Source of the DNA: Xylophilus sp. GOD-11R
GTDB taxonomy: Bacteria > Pseudomonadota > Gammaproteobacteria > Burkholderiales > Burkholderiaceae_C
Direction: 5' to 3'
Length of the DNA: 64,000 nucleotides
Assembly (NCBI RefSeq): GCF_033546935.1
Contig: NZ_CP137854.1
Location: 3,348,001-3,412,000 of the forward strand
The notes beneath the pieces were generated by a model. That model worked only from the letters and a program-made list of their open reading frames with translations. It was not told the DNA's origin and made no database searches. Shown in pieces: positions 25,252-33,173 of the stretch. Each line of letters begins with the position of its first letter. Within the stretch, counting starts at the first letter, position 1. The position numbers were made by a program, and so were the translations under genes.

Positions 25252-25773
25252 GTGCTTCCGCGCACGCTCACTGACGTTTTCATCCTGCTTCCAATGACTG
25301 TCACCGCAGAGACCATCTCGATCTTCCCGTCCCGTCCTACCGCTAAAACCATTCCTGCCGACACGGGTGGCACGATCACCCACGAGATCGTGGCGCAGGC
25401 CTGCTCCAATGGGCCGCAGAGCCTGCCGCCGTGTCTGCAGTGTGTGTATGAGAACTACGAAGCGGCCAACAGGCACGACCCCGTGCTGAGTGACGCGATC
25501 GAATGGCGGCTGCTTCGAAGACGACAGCTTGGCGTAGATGCCCAAACCCGATGGGACCGAGAGCAGGAACAGAAAGTCTTTGAAAAAATTTCGGTCTTCG
25601 ATCCGGGTGAGCAGGAACGCGCGGCCCGCCTGTTCCCGCTGCAGACCGACGAAGACGCCAGCACGATCCCGGAGGGTTTTTCCGAGAACGTCGTGAGGGT
25701 GATCACCGACAGGCGGCGTGAACCAGGCGGGTACCTGTTGGAGCGCGCGGTATTCGAGGGCAAGAAGCCATGA
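25252..25773 (+). pseudogene. Orphan C-terminal fragment of a second Tle1 gene
   Basis: This 173-codon frame (GTG at 25252, ATG at 25294) matches the last ~130 residues of the intact Tle1 from its residue 46 onward: compare IVAQACSNGPQSL with IVEQAHSKGPQSL, NYEAANRHDP with NYEAAIRHDP, and the endings STIPEGFSENVVRVITD and GGYLLERAVFEG. The first 45 residues do not match and may be noise. No lipase motif is present, so it cannot be an active lipase. Its stop overlaps the second lipoprotein gene by ATGA exactly as in copy 1, so it is the 3' remnant of a duplicated toxin-immunity module. Whether it is translated is unknown. Confidence 0.8.
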
Positions 25774-26297
25774 AGTGGCTTGTCTGCCTACCGGTCATCG
25801 TTGTGCTGGCTGCGTGCGGCGCGCCGCCGAGGGTGTTGACGCCCGAGGAGTCGGCACAGCAGCAGAGACTGCGAGCAAGGGAAGCCAAGCGCAGATCTGA
25901 GGAAGTCCCGACCTTCCCCGTCAGCATCAGCTGCTACGGCCACGGGGCTGGCTACATCTACAGCTTCTCCGTGCAGGAGCCGGTGTACGGCCAGTTCAGT
26001 CGGCGAATGATCTGGGGCGGCAGCGGCAACTGCGGCCTGGTGCTGGCGGGCTATCAGGTGCCCCTGACCTGGACGCCGGGCATGAAGGTTAGGGTTCGCT
26101 GGAATCGTCCCGTCAAGGGTGAAGACAACTGGATCGAGAAGACCACGGCGATCTTGCCTTACACCGCCATTGGCAATCTCTACGTGCATTTCTTTGCCAA
26201 CGACGAGGTACGCGTGTTGGTATCGCAAGTGGGAGTTCTCAACCCTGGCCACGCCATCCCGCCGACCGCCACCGTGCCACCCCGCGAGCCCAACTAA
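25770..26297 (+). CDS. DUF3304-like lipoprotein, probable Tle1 immunity protein (copy 2)
   Basis: A 175-residue predicted lipoprotein with lipobox VLAAC (residues 12-16), paralogous to the gene at 24668. The middle (VPTFPVSISCYGHGAGYIYS onward) is practically the same protein; the N-terminal linker and the last 60 residues are different, with a longer loop NRPVKGEDNW. It probably resides in the periplasm as an immunity protein, possibly specific for a Tle1 variant now lost. It overlaps the toxin fragment before it by four bases. An open in-frame extension follows its TAA. Confidence 0.75.
   Translation: MKWLVCLPVIVVLAACGAPPRVLTPEESAQQQRLRAREAKRRSEEVPTFPVSISCYGHGAGYIYSFSVQEPVYGQFSRRMIWGGSGNCGLVLAGYQVPLTWTPGMKVRVRWNRPVKGEDNWIEKTTAILPYTAIGNLYVHFFANDEVRVLVSQVGVLNPGHAIPPTATVPPREPN
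25903..26104 (+). repeat. 202-bp near-identical core shared by the two lipoprotein genes, copy 2
   Basis: Partner of 24801-25002; four differences, three of which cluster in the last 30 bases. Confidence 0.9.
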
Positions 26298-26381
26298 AAC
26301 TGCAGGGAACTGGAGTGCGACGAAAAGGAGTGCACGGGGATCGGTTTCAAGAAGACCGGCGCGCTTTTCGTGCGCAAGTAA
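26298..26381 (+). pseudogene. In-frame Cys-containing tail beyond the copy-2 stop codon
   Basis: Directly after the TAA at 26295-26297 the same frame stays open for 27 codons to another TAA at 26379-26381, reading NCRELECDEKECTGIGFKK then TGALFVRK. It has ordinary codon use for this genome and protein-like composition with three cysteines. It may be the residue of a longer ancestral C-terminus or of a different gene fused by recombination. No family recognised. Confidence 0.35.
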
Positions 26382-26460
26382 CAGCTCTCCTGACCAGGTC
26401 GGCGCGGCGCCAGAGTCGCGCCGCCATGCACTGACGGTGCCCTCGCCCGAGTAACCGATT

Positions 26461-26845
26461 CCCCGTTGCCGGGGCTTATGGATGGGCAGGCCGTAACCAT
26501 CCGGGTCCGATGAGGTCGGCCGCGTCGTGGCGCCGACTCACGCCCGCGACGCGCCCTGCGGGCATCACATGAACACCCATCGCCAGCGCCGAAGCCCTTC
26601 GGTGCTGGGCGGCCCCGCAGGCGACGCCGGCCGCCGTTGTGATGCGGGCGCGTGCCGGAGCAGATGGCGCGCAGCGAAATCGAGTGGACCTGACGGGTTG
26701 GTCGCGCGGGACGCGAGCCGCCCCCCCGCCCGCGATCCCTTTCCGGTGCCTTCAACCCGCAGCCGCCTTCGAGGCGAGTCGGTCGGCACCACACGACCAA
26801 AGCAGGCATGCATCCTGCTAACCAGTCGGCACAACCCGACTTTTT
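26461..26845 (+). other. Noncoding stretch with serial hairpins, possible structured RNA or leader
   Basis: The 576 bases between 26382 and 26957 hold no convincing gene. Several perfect stems are visible: 26461-26474 (5 bp, TTGC loop), 26480-26502 (6 bp), 26765-26775 (3 bp, TTCGA loop), 26781-26798 (5 bp), 26801-26819 (6 bp) and 26824-26841 (6 bp) followed by T's. The last four are back to back within 81 bases. This could be a small RNA ending at the terminator or an attenuating leader for the TrmB-like gene. Not matched to a known riboswitch by eye. Confidence 0.35.
26824..26845 (+). terminator. Rho-independent terminator-like hairpin upstream of the TrmB-like gene
   Basis: AGTCGG (26824-26829) pairs with CCGACT (26836-26841) across a six-base loop, followed by TTTT. 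It lies 112 bases ahead of the regulator start, so it ends either an upstream transcript or an attenuated leader. Confidence 0.65.
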
Positions 26846-26957
26846 CACGTTTCAAGCCCCTTTTTAGTGCCATTGCCCCCGATTCACCCATGAATTCCAG
26901 TTTTTCGAGCGGTCGGCTTTTTCCGACCAACCCACCAAAACAAAAGCAGCAGGCAGC

Positions 26958-27701
26958 ATGGAAAGCGCACTAGCCCGCCTCGGCATTGTCGGCAACCTCT
27001 ACAAGGTCTACCGCGCGGCGATCGAACTCGGCGATGTGCCGGTCTCCAAGATCATCGAGCGCACCGGCCTGCCCAAGGCCACGGTCTACGGTGCACTCGA
27101 CCGCCTGGAACACGAAGGCCTGGTCGCCGAATCCAACGGCGAAGGCCTGCGCCGGGTACGTGCCAACGAGCCCGGCGTGCTGTTGGAGCACGTCGAGGCG
27201 CGCAAGCAGATGCTGACCGAGGTGTTGCCCCAGCTGCGAGCGCACTACTACCGCGCCCAGGGCAAGCCCAACATCCGCTTCTACGAAGGCGAGGAAGGCG
27301 TGCGCACCGCGTACTGGGAGTCCATCTCCGGCGACGCGGGCGAGCTGCGCGCGGTGTTCTCCATGGCCGAGCTGATGGAGGTGCCCGGCCTGCCGGTGGT
27401 CGACGAATACATGGCCGAACGGGTGCGCCGCGGCAAGTTCATGCGGGTGGTGCGATCGCGCAGCCACGACCGTGCGCACATCTGGCAATCGAGCCACGCC
27501 GAGCTGCGCGAACTGCGCTATGCGCCGGCGGCCATCGAGCTGTCGATGACCTTCGTCATCTACGGCTCGCGCGTGGCACTGATGTCCTCGGCCAAGGAAT
27601 GCTACGGACTGATCATCGAAAGCGAGGAGTACGCCCAGATGATGCGCGCCATGTACGAAAGCCTCTGGCTGCAGAGTGAACCCACACCCTACATCGACTG
27701 A
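26958..27701 (+). CDS. TrmB-like transcriptional regulator of the nitrile cluster
   Basis: A 247-residue regulator with an N-terminal winged helix (VYRAAIELGDVPVSKIIERT, then LPKATVYGALDRLEHEGLV) of the TrmB type, then a short coiled region (VEARKQMLTEVLPQLRAHYY) and a C-terminal domain with NIRFYEGEEGVRTAYWE, a pattern seen in bacterial TrmB-like sensors. It is the first gene of a same-strand series (regulator, ABC importer, nitrile hydratase, amidase) and probably controls it. The 5' region is the hairpin-rich stretch described separately. Confidence 0.82.
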   Translation: MESALARLGIVGNLYKVYRAAIELGDVPVSKIIERTGLPKATVYGALDRLEHEGLVAESNGEGLRRVRANEPGVLLEHVEARKQMLTEVLPQLRAHYYRAQGKPNIRFYEGEEGVRTAYWESISGDAGELRAVFSMAELMEVPGLPVVDEYMAERVRRGKFMRVVRSRSHDRAHIWQSSHAELRELRYAPAAIELSMTFVIYGSRVALMSSAKECYGLIIESEEYAQMMRAMYESLWLQSEPTPYID

Positions 27702-27731
27702 TTCGACCGACTCCCCACCCAAAAAATCGCC

Positions 27732-28496
27732 ATGAAATTCAATCCCGTCGTCTTGCGCAACGCCAGTGGTCTGGTGGCTTTCTTTGCGCTCTGGCAGCTG
27801 CTGAGCGTGCTGGGCTTCATCAACTCCTTCATGCTGCCTTCGCCCTGGGGCGTGCTCGAAGCCCTGTGGGTGATGCTGCAGGACGGCACCCTCATGACCA
27901 ACCTCGGCGCCAGCCTGCTGCGCGTGGCCGTCGGCTACTGCCTGGCCATGGTGGTCGGCTTGTCGCTCGGCTTCCTGTGCGGCTCGGTGCGCCAGGTGTC
28001 GGACTTCGTGCGGCCCGTCATCGAAGCACTGCGGCCGATCCCGCCGCTGGCCTGGGTGCCGATCTCCATCCTGTGGTTCGGCCTGGGCGATGCCTCGGCC
28101 TACTTCCTGGTGTTTCTCGGCTGCGTGTTCCCGCTGTTCTTCGGCGCCTACACCGCCGTGCGCTCGCTCGACCGCAACCAGCTCAACGCCGCCCTGTGCC
28201 TGGGCGCCGGCCGCTGGCTGATGCTGCGCGACGTGCTGATCCCGGCCTCGCTGCCCATCGTCATGCCCAGCCTGCGCCTGGCGCTGGGCATCGGCTGGAT
28301 GTGCGTGGTGACCGCCGAACTCATCGCCGCGCAGACCGGCCTGGGCTACCTCATCCAGCAGTCGCGCATGGTGTTTCAGATCCAGAACGTCGTGGCCGGC
28401 ATGGCGACCATCGGCCTCGTCGGCTTCCTCATGTCCAACCTGCTCGAACGCATCGAACGCCGGGTGCTCGCCTGGGCGCCGTCCGAACGCGCCTGA
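27732..28496 (+). CDS. NitT/TauT-type ABC transporter permease
   Basis: A 254-residue inner-membrane permease with about six transmembrane helices. The EAA loop is visible around LDRNQLNAALCLGAGRWLML, followed by DVLIPASLPIVMPSLRLALG, as in the SsuC/TauC/NrtB family. It follows the TrmB-like regulator by 30 bases and precedes the ATPase by 38. With the ATPase at 28535 and the binding protein at 29333 it makes a full importer. Confidence 0.92.
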   Translation: MKFNPVVLRNASGLVAFFALWQLLSVLGFINSFMLPSPWGVLEALWVMLQDGTLMTNLGASLLRVAVGYCLAMVVGLSLGFLCGSVRQVSDFVRPVIEALRPIPPLAWVPISILWFGLGDASAYFLVFLGCVFPLFFGAYTAVRSLDRNQLNAALCLGAGRWLMLRDVLIPASLPIVMPSLRLALGIGWMCVVTAELIAAQTGLGYLIQQSRMVFQIQNVVAGMATIGLVGFLMSNLLERIERRVLAWAPSERA

Positions 28497-28534
28497 ACGC
28501 ACCGCACCGACCCCATCCCGCAGGAAACACATCC

Positions 28535-29326
28535 ATGAGCAACGCCGTTCACCTCGAACTCTCCAACATCTCCAAGGTTTTCCATTCGCCGCGCGACGGC
28601 TCCACCGTCACCGCCCTGAACGACGTGTCGCTCAAGGTGATGAAGGGCGAATTCATCTCGCTGCTCGGCCCCTCGGGCTGCGGCAAGTCGACCCTGCTCA
28701 ACATCCTGGCCGGCTTCCAGAAGCCGAGTTCCGGCGTGCTGCTGCAGAACGGCCGTGAAATCACCGGCCCGGATCCGTCGCGCACCGTGGTCTTCCAGGA
28801 CTACGCGCTGTTCGGCTGGATGACGCTGCAGCAGAACGTGGAGTTCGGCATGAAGGCCAAGGGCGTGGGCCGCCAGGAGCGCGGCGAGCGTGCCCGCGAA
28901 CTGCTCGCCAAGGTGCAGCTGAGTGGCTTCGAAAACCGGTTCCCGCACGAGGTCTCCGGCGGCATGAAGCAGCGCGCGGCCATCGCCCGGGCGCTCGCAC
29001 CCGACCCCGAAGTGCTGCTGATGGACGAGCCCTTCGGCGCGCTCGACGCGCAGACCCGCGTGCTGCTGCAGGAAGAGATCGCCCGGCTGTCGTCGGACAC
29101 CGGCAAGACCGTGATCTTCGTGACCCACGGCATCGACGAGGCCGTGTTCCTCGCCGACCGCGTGATCGTCATGAGCCCGCGCCCGGGCCGGGTGCGCGAA
29201 GAAGTGAGAGTCGAATTAGGCCGTCCCAGAACGGCGGAAGTACGAGCAGGGGACTGGTTTGTTTCAACCGTCAATTCGCTTTGGGAAACCCTGAAGCCCG
29301 AATGGCAAAAAGCCGAAGAGGTCTAA
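28535..29326 (+). CDS. NitT/TauT-type ABC transporter ATPase
   Basis: A 263-residue ATP-binding subunit: Walker [13 protein letters not shown]-loop VVFQDYALFGWMTLQQNV, signature VSGGMKQRAAIARALA, Walker B EVLLMDEPFGALD and the switch His in IFVTHGIDEA. GCAGGA precedes the ATG at 28535. From about 29206 to the stop, codon use changes sharply (AGA, TTA, AGA, GTA, CGA, GCA, GGG, TCA within a short distance), unlike the rest of the gene. The protein family is otherwise ordinary. Confidence 0.93.
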   Translation: MSNAVHLELSNISKVFHSPRDGSTVTALNDVSLKVMKGEFISLLGPSGCGKSTLLNILAGFQKPSSGVLLQNGREITGPDPSRTVVFQDYALFGWMTLQQNVEFGMKAKGVGRQERGERARELLAKVQLSGFENRFPHEVSGGMKQRAAIARALAPDPEVLLMDEPFGALDAQTRVLLQEEIARLSSDTGKTVIFVTHGIDEAVFLADRVIVMSPRPGRVREEVRVELGRPRTAEVRAGDWFVSTVNSLWETLKPEWQKAEEV

Positions 29327-29332
29327 AAAATC

Positions 29333-30382
29333 ATGTCGATCAACCGTCGCAATTTCAACCAGCTGGGTATCGCTGGCGTGCTGATGTCGGGCATCGCGCC
29401 CGCCCTGGTGCGCTCCGCCCAGTCCATGGACACCGTCCGCTTCGGATGGAGCAACACCGTCATCGTCTCGGCGCAGACGATGCATGTGCTGAAGAACACC
29501 GACATCGCCGAGCGCAACGGCATCAAGCTCGAACAGCCCCTGCTGATGAACAGCCCGGCGGTGAGCGAGGCCATCGCCTCGGGCTCCACCGACATGGGAA
29601 CCGTGTCGGACTTCAGCTCCGTGACGATGATGGCCGCGGGCGCGCCCATCGTGCCGGTGGCACACCAGTCGAGCTTTCGCTCGGGAATCATGGTCACCAA
29701 GAAATCGGGCATCAAGAGCGTGGCCGAACTGAAGGGCAAGCAGATCTACGGCACCTTCGGCATCACCGCCTATCTCAACGCCCAGGAAGCGGTGCGCAAG
29801 GCCGGGCTCACCGTGGGCCGCGACGTGAACTTCGTCAACATCAACACGCCCGAACTCACCGATGCGGTGCGTGCCCAGCGCATCGACGCCTTCTTCATGT
29901 GGGACCCATGGCTGGCCCTGTTCGAAGACGCCGGCCTGGCGTCGCCCGTGGCCGAGAACACCTCGCCCGCCATGGTGCTGCAGGCGCACACCCGCTTCAT
30001 CAAGGAAAAGCCCGAAGTGCTGCGCCGCTTCCTCAAGGCGCACAACGAGGCCCTGTTCTGGGCCAGCCAGAACCACACCCAGGCCAACGCCTGGTTCCGC
30101 TCGCTGGAGCCGGCCAAGAGCATTCCCGAGAACGTGATCGAGAAGGCCAGCGGCTTCGATCCGCAATGGTCGGCCAGGAAGATCGCCGACGTGTCCTGCA
30201 CCATCAAGCCCGAAGGCATCGCCAGCATGGAGAAGATGGGCCAATGGGGCTTCGGCGAGAAGCTGCTGCCCAAGGTGCCGGAAGTGGCCAAGCTGGTCAA
30301 CACCGAGATCTCGGCCAAGGCCGACCAGGACACCAAGGCAGGCGGTTTCGACCCCGCCACGGTCAAGCTCAAATCCGCCTGA
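29333..30382 (+). CDS. ABC transporter substrate-binding protein (NitT/TauT, NMT1-like)
   Basis: A 349-residue periplasmic binding protein starting six bases after the ATPase stop. The N-terminus NRRNFNQLGIAGVLMSGIAP has a twin-arginine motif followed by a hydrophobic segment, so Tat export is likely. VSEAIASGSTDMGTVSDFSS and AELKGKQIYGTFGITAYLNA correspond to the SsuA/NMT1-like ligand domains. Placement before the nitrile hydratase suggests uptake of a nitrile or its amide or acid product; the ligand is not determinable. Confidence 0.88.
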   Translation: MSINRRNFNQLGIAGVLMSGIAPALVRSAQSMDTVRFGWSNTVIVSAQTMHVLKNTDIAERNGIKLEQPLLMNSPAVSEAIASGSTDMGTVSDFSSVTMMAAGAPIVPVAHQSSFRSGIMVTKKSGIKSVAELKGKQIYGTFGITAYLNAQEAVRKAGLTVGRDVNFVNINTPELTDAVRAQRIDAFFMWDPWLALFEDAGLASPVAENTSPAMVLQAHTRFIKEKPEVLRRFLKAHNEALFWASQNHTQANAWFRSLEPAKSIPENVIEKASGFDPQWSARKIADVSCTIKPEGIASMEKMGQWGFGEKLLPKVPEVAKLVNTEISAKADQDTKAGGFDPATVKLKSA

Positions 30383-30421
30383 TTCCATAAATAGATCGCC
30401 CCATCCATCGGAGACCCTCCC

Positions 30422-31021
30422 ATGACCCGACACATGCCGACGCGCGTGGACGCCGTCGAATCGCTGGTGGAGGCGCGCGGCCTGCTCGCGCCCACCACCA
30501 TCGCGGACTACGAACATTTTCTCGACGAGAAATGGCTGCCGATGAACGGCGGCCGCCTGGCCGCCCGCGCCTGGACCGAACCCGACTTCAAGGCCCGGCT
30601 GCTGGCCGACGGCAAGGCCGCCGCCGCCGAGATGGGCTTCGCCATGCCTGAACACCACGGCAGCCTGGTGGTGCTGGAGAACACGCCCGCGCTGCACAAC
30701 GTGATCTGCTGCACGCTGTGCTCCTGCACCGCCTTCACCATCATCGGCATGGCGCCGGGCTGGTACAAGGACCTGGACTACCGCGCCCGCATCGTGCGCG
30801 AGGCCCGCACCGTGCTCGGTGAACTCGGTCTGCTGCTGCCGGCCGAGGTCGACATCCGCATCTGGGACACCACCGCCGACACCCGCTACATGGTGCTGCC
30901 GGTGCGCCCGCCGCACACCGAGGGCTGGTCGCAGGAACAGCTCGCCGCACTCGTCACGCAGGACGCGCTGATCGGCGTCTCGCGCCTCGAAGCGCCTTAC
31001 GCCGCCAGCGGCACCAACTGA
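30422..31021 (+). CDS. Nitrile hydratase alpha subunit, cobalt type (thiocyanate hydrolase gamma-like)
   Basis: A 199-residue metal-binding subunit. The cysteine claw is at residues 97-102, CTLCSC; the threonine second position is the cobalt-type signature (iron types have Ser). An additional Cys96 precedes it, and the following TAF replaces the usual YPW, as in thiocyanate hydrolase gamma subunits. GWYKDLDYRARIVREARTVL then matches the family. It catalyses hydration of a nitrile to an amide with the beta subunit, whose gene starts 14 bases later. An activator gene, normally needed for cobalt insertion, is not nearby. Confidence 0.88.
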   Translation: MTRHMPTRVDAVESLVEARGLLAPTTIADYEHFLDEKWLPMNGGRLAARAWTEPDFKARLLADGKAAAAEMGFAMPEHHGSLVVLENTPALHNVICCTLCSCTAFTIIGMAPGWYKDLDYRARIVREARTVLGELGLLLPAEVDIRIWDTTADTRYMVLPVRPPHTEGWSQEQLAALVTQDALIGVSRLEAPYAASGTN

Positions 31022-31035
31022 AGGACCGCGCACCC

Positions 31036-31650
31036 ATGGACGGCATACACGACCTGGGCGGACGCCAGGGCTTCGGCAAGGTCTCGCACGAGAACCACGA
31101 GGCGTTCCACGAGTACTGGGAAAAGAAGATCAACGCGATCACCGGCCGGCTGGTCGGCCAGCACGTCTACAACATGGACGAGTACCGGCACGCCATCGAG
31201 CGCATGGACCCGCGCCACTACATGGCGGCCAGCTACTACGAGCGGGTCTACACCGCCGTGGTCACGCTCTGCGTCGAGAAAGGCATCTTCACCGCCGCCG
31301 AACTCGATGCGGCCGCCGGCGAGCATGTGCCGCTGGCCCTGCCCGCGCGGCCCGGCCGCACCGCGCCGGCCGAGCTGCCGGCACTGGCCATCGGCGACCG
31401 GGTGCGGGTGAAGACCGACCTGGTCGGCGGCCACGTGCGCATGCCCGCCTACATCCGGGGCAAGACCGGCCGCATCGTCGGCCAGTCGCCGGCTTACCCC
31501 TACCCGGACGCGGCGGCGCACGGCCTGGCGAGCGAGCGCCAGTGCACCTTCGACGTCTGCTTCGACGCCACCGAACTGTGGCCCGACGCGGCCGAGCCGG
31601 CCGAGGTGCACGTGGGCGTGTTCCACGGCTACCTGGAAAAGCTGGCATGA
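31036..31650 (+). CDS. Nitrile hydratase beta subunit
   Basis: A 204-residue partner of the alpha subunit. It opens with MDGIHDLGGRQGFGKV, the standard beta-subunit N-terminus; the C-terminal half has the SH3-like domain, with IGDRVRVKTDLVGGHVRMPA then YIRGKTGRIV and the closing VHVGVFHGYLEKLA. The length is near that of single-chain NHase beta subunits and does not show the split arrangement of thiocyanate hydrolase alpha plus beta, favouring nitrile hydratase. The stop overlaps the amidase start (ATGA). Confidence 0.9.
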   Translation: MDGIHDLGGRQGFGKVSHENHEAFHEYWEKKINAITGRLVGQHVYNMDEYRHAIERMDPRHYMAASYYERVYTAVVTLCVEKGIFTAAELDAAAGEHVPLALPARPGRTAPAELPALAIGDRVRVKTDLVGGHVRMPAYIRGKTGRIVGQSPAYPYPDAAAHGLASERQCTFDVCFDATELWPDAAEPAEVHVGVFHGYLEKLA

Positions 31651-33062
31651 CGGCCGCACTCCCGGCCTCACTCCCCGCGGCGGCCGACGAATCGCTCTGC
31701 CTGCCCGACGCCCACGCCCTGCTGCAGGGCTTCGGCAAGGGCGCCTTCACGCCCTCGCAGGTGACCGACGCCTACCTGGCGCGCATCGCCCGGCTCGATG
31801 GGCGGCTGCACGCCTACGTGCTGGTGCTGGTCGAACAGGCCCGCGCCCAGGCCGCCGAAAGCGACGCCCGCTGGCGCGCCGGCACGCCTCGCGCGCTCGA
31901 AGGCCTGCCGGTGGCCATCAAGGACCTGATCGAGCTCGAAGGCCACGACACCACCGCCGGCTCCGCCACCCGGCGCGGCCGGCCGTCCACCATCACCGCC
32001 ACGCTGGCGCGGCGGTTGAGGGAAGCCGGCGCGGTGATCCTGGGCAAGGTCCACACCGCCGAATTCGCCTTCGGCTCCTGGGGCGACAACGAGCATCTGG
32101 GCGCACCGCTCAACCCCTGGCGGCTCGACGAGCCGCACACCCCAGGCGGCTCCAGCAGCGGCAGCGGCGTGGCGGTCGCGGGCCGTCTGGCGGTCGCCGC
32201 CATCGGCACCGACACCGGCGGCTCGGTGCGCATTCCGGCGGCCTTCAACGGCGTGGTCGGCCTCAAGACCAGCTTCGGCCGCATCAGCGGCCATGGCGTG
32301 GTGCCGCTCAGCCCTTCGCTCGACACCCCCGGCGTGCTGGCCCGCTCGGTGCCCGACGCCGCCCTGGTCTACCAAGTGCTGCAGGGCCACGACGCGCTCG
32401 ACCCGCGCACCTGGGCGCGTCCACCGGCGTTGCCGGTGTCCGGCCCGCTCGACGATCTGTCGGACCTGCGCCTGGCCGCCCTCTGCGACACCGACCGCCA
32501 GGGCATTGCGCCGTCGATGCTGGCGGCCTACGACGACTGCCTGGACCGCCTGCGCGCGCTCGGCGCCACGGTGGAGCCGGTGGTGCTGGAACAGCCGGTC
32601 CACCGCTTTGGCGACCCGACGCCGATGGCCGCCGAGGCCTTTGCCCTGCACGGCGCTGTCGCGCTCGATCCAGCCAGCCTCATGGACCGCACGGTGCGCC
32701 AGCGCGTGCTTGGCGGCGACATGCCGGCGGCCGATTACCTGCGCCACCGCGAGACGGTCGCCGCGCAATCGGTCGACTACCACCGCCGCATGGTCGGCTT
32801 CGACGCCTTCGTGCTGCCCACCACCCAGGTGCCGGCGGTGCCGCTGGCGAGCATCGGCCGCCGCACCAACGCCAGCGTGCTGACCCGTTTCGCCAACCTG
32901 TTCGGCCTGTGCGGCGTGGCGCTGCCCAGCGGCTACGACGAGAGCGGCTTGCCGCTGTCGCTGCAGATCTGCTGCGCCGGCTATCAGGAACACGTGGCGC
33001 TGCGGCTGGCGGAATCGCTGGAGCGGGCGACCGCCGACGCGCGGCATTACCCGGAGATCTGA
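31647..33062 (+). CDS. Amidase (amidase signature family) of the nitrile pathway
   Basis: A 471-residue amidase-signature hydrolase. The Ser-cisSer-Lys triad is recognisable: Lys in LPVAIKDLIELEGHDTT, then the glycine/serine-rich GGSSSGSGVAVAGRLAVAA and TDTGGSVRIPAAFNGVVG. It would convert the amide released by nitrile hydratase to acid and ammonia. The start at 31647 overlaps the beta-subunit stop by four bases and is the natural family beginning; the longer upstream frame overlaps the beta subunit. GatA-like proteins share this signature, but no GatB/GatC is nearby. Confidence 0.92.
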   Translation: MTAALPASLPAAADESLCLPDAHALLQGFGKGAFTPSQVTDAYLARIARLDGRLHAYVLVLVEQARAQAAESDARWRAGTPRALEGLPVAIKDLIELEGHDTTAGSATRRGRPSTITATLARRLREAGAVILGKVHTAEFAFGSWGDNEHLGAPLNPWRLDEPHTPGGSSSGSGVAVAGRLAVAAIGTDTGGSVRIPAAFNGVVGLKTSFGRISGHGVVPLSPSLDTPGVLARSVPDAALVYQVLQGHDALDPRTWARPPALPVSGPLDDLSDLRLAALCDTDRQGIAPSMLAAYDDCLDRLRALGATVEPVVLEQPVHRFGDPTPMAAEAFALHGAVALDPASLMDRTVRQRVLGGDMPAADYLRHRETVAAQSVDYHRRMVGFDAFVLPTTQVPAVPLASIGRRTNASVLTRFANLFGLCGVALPSGYDESGLPLSLQICCAGYQEHVALRLAESLERATADARHYPEI

Positions 33063-33173
33063 GCGACCGAACGGCGTCCTTATTTGCGCGACGACTAAGG
33101 AAACACGCAAACCTTCGTTTCTGCGTGACAGGCGGCCATCTGTAATGGCGGGATTGCTTCACTGCGAGCCGCC

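Noticed and set aside
26382..26845. Cobalamin riboswitch or RNase P RNA before the cobalt enzyme cluster
   Set aside because: The characteristic conserved boxes of these RNAs were looked for on both strands and not seen; only generic hairpins remain.
26294..26848. 184-codon minus-strand frame in the gap before the TrmB-like gene
   Set aside because: No family resemblance, Arg/Gly-rich composition and no ribosome-binding site; considered noncoding.
30422..31650. Thiocyanate hydrolase
   Set aside because: The alpha subunit has gamma-like motif features, but the beta subunit is a single nitrile-hydratase-type chain and an amidase follows, which fits nitriles better.
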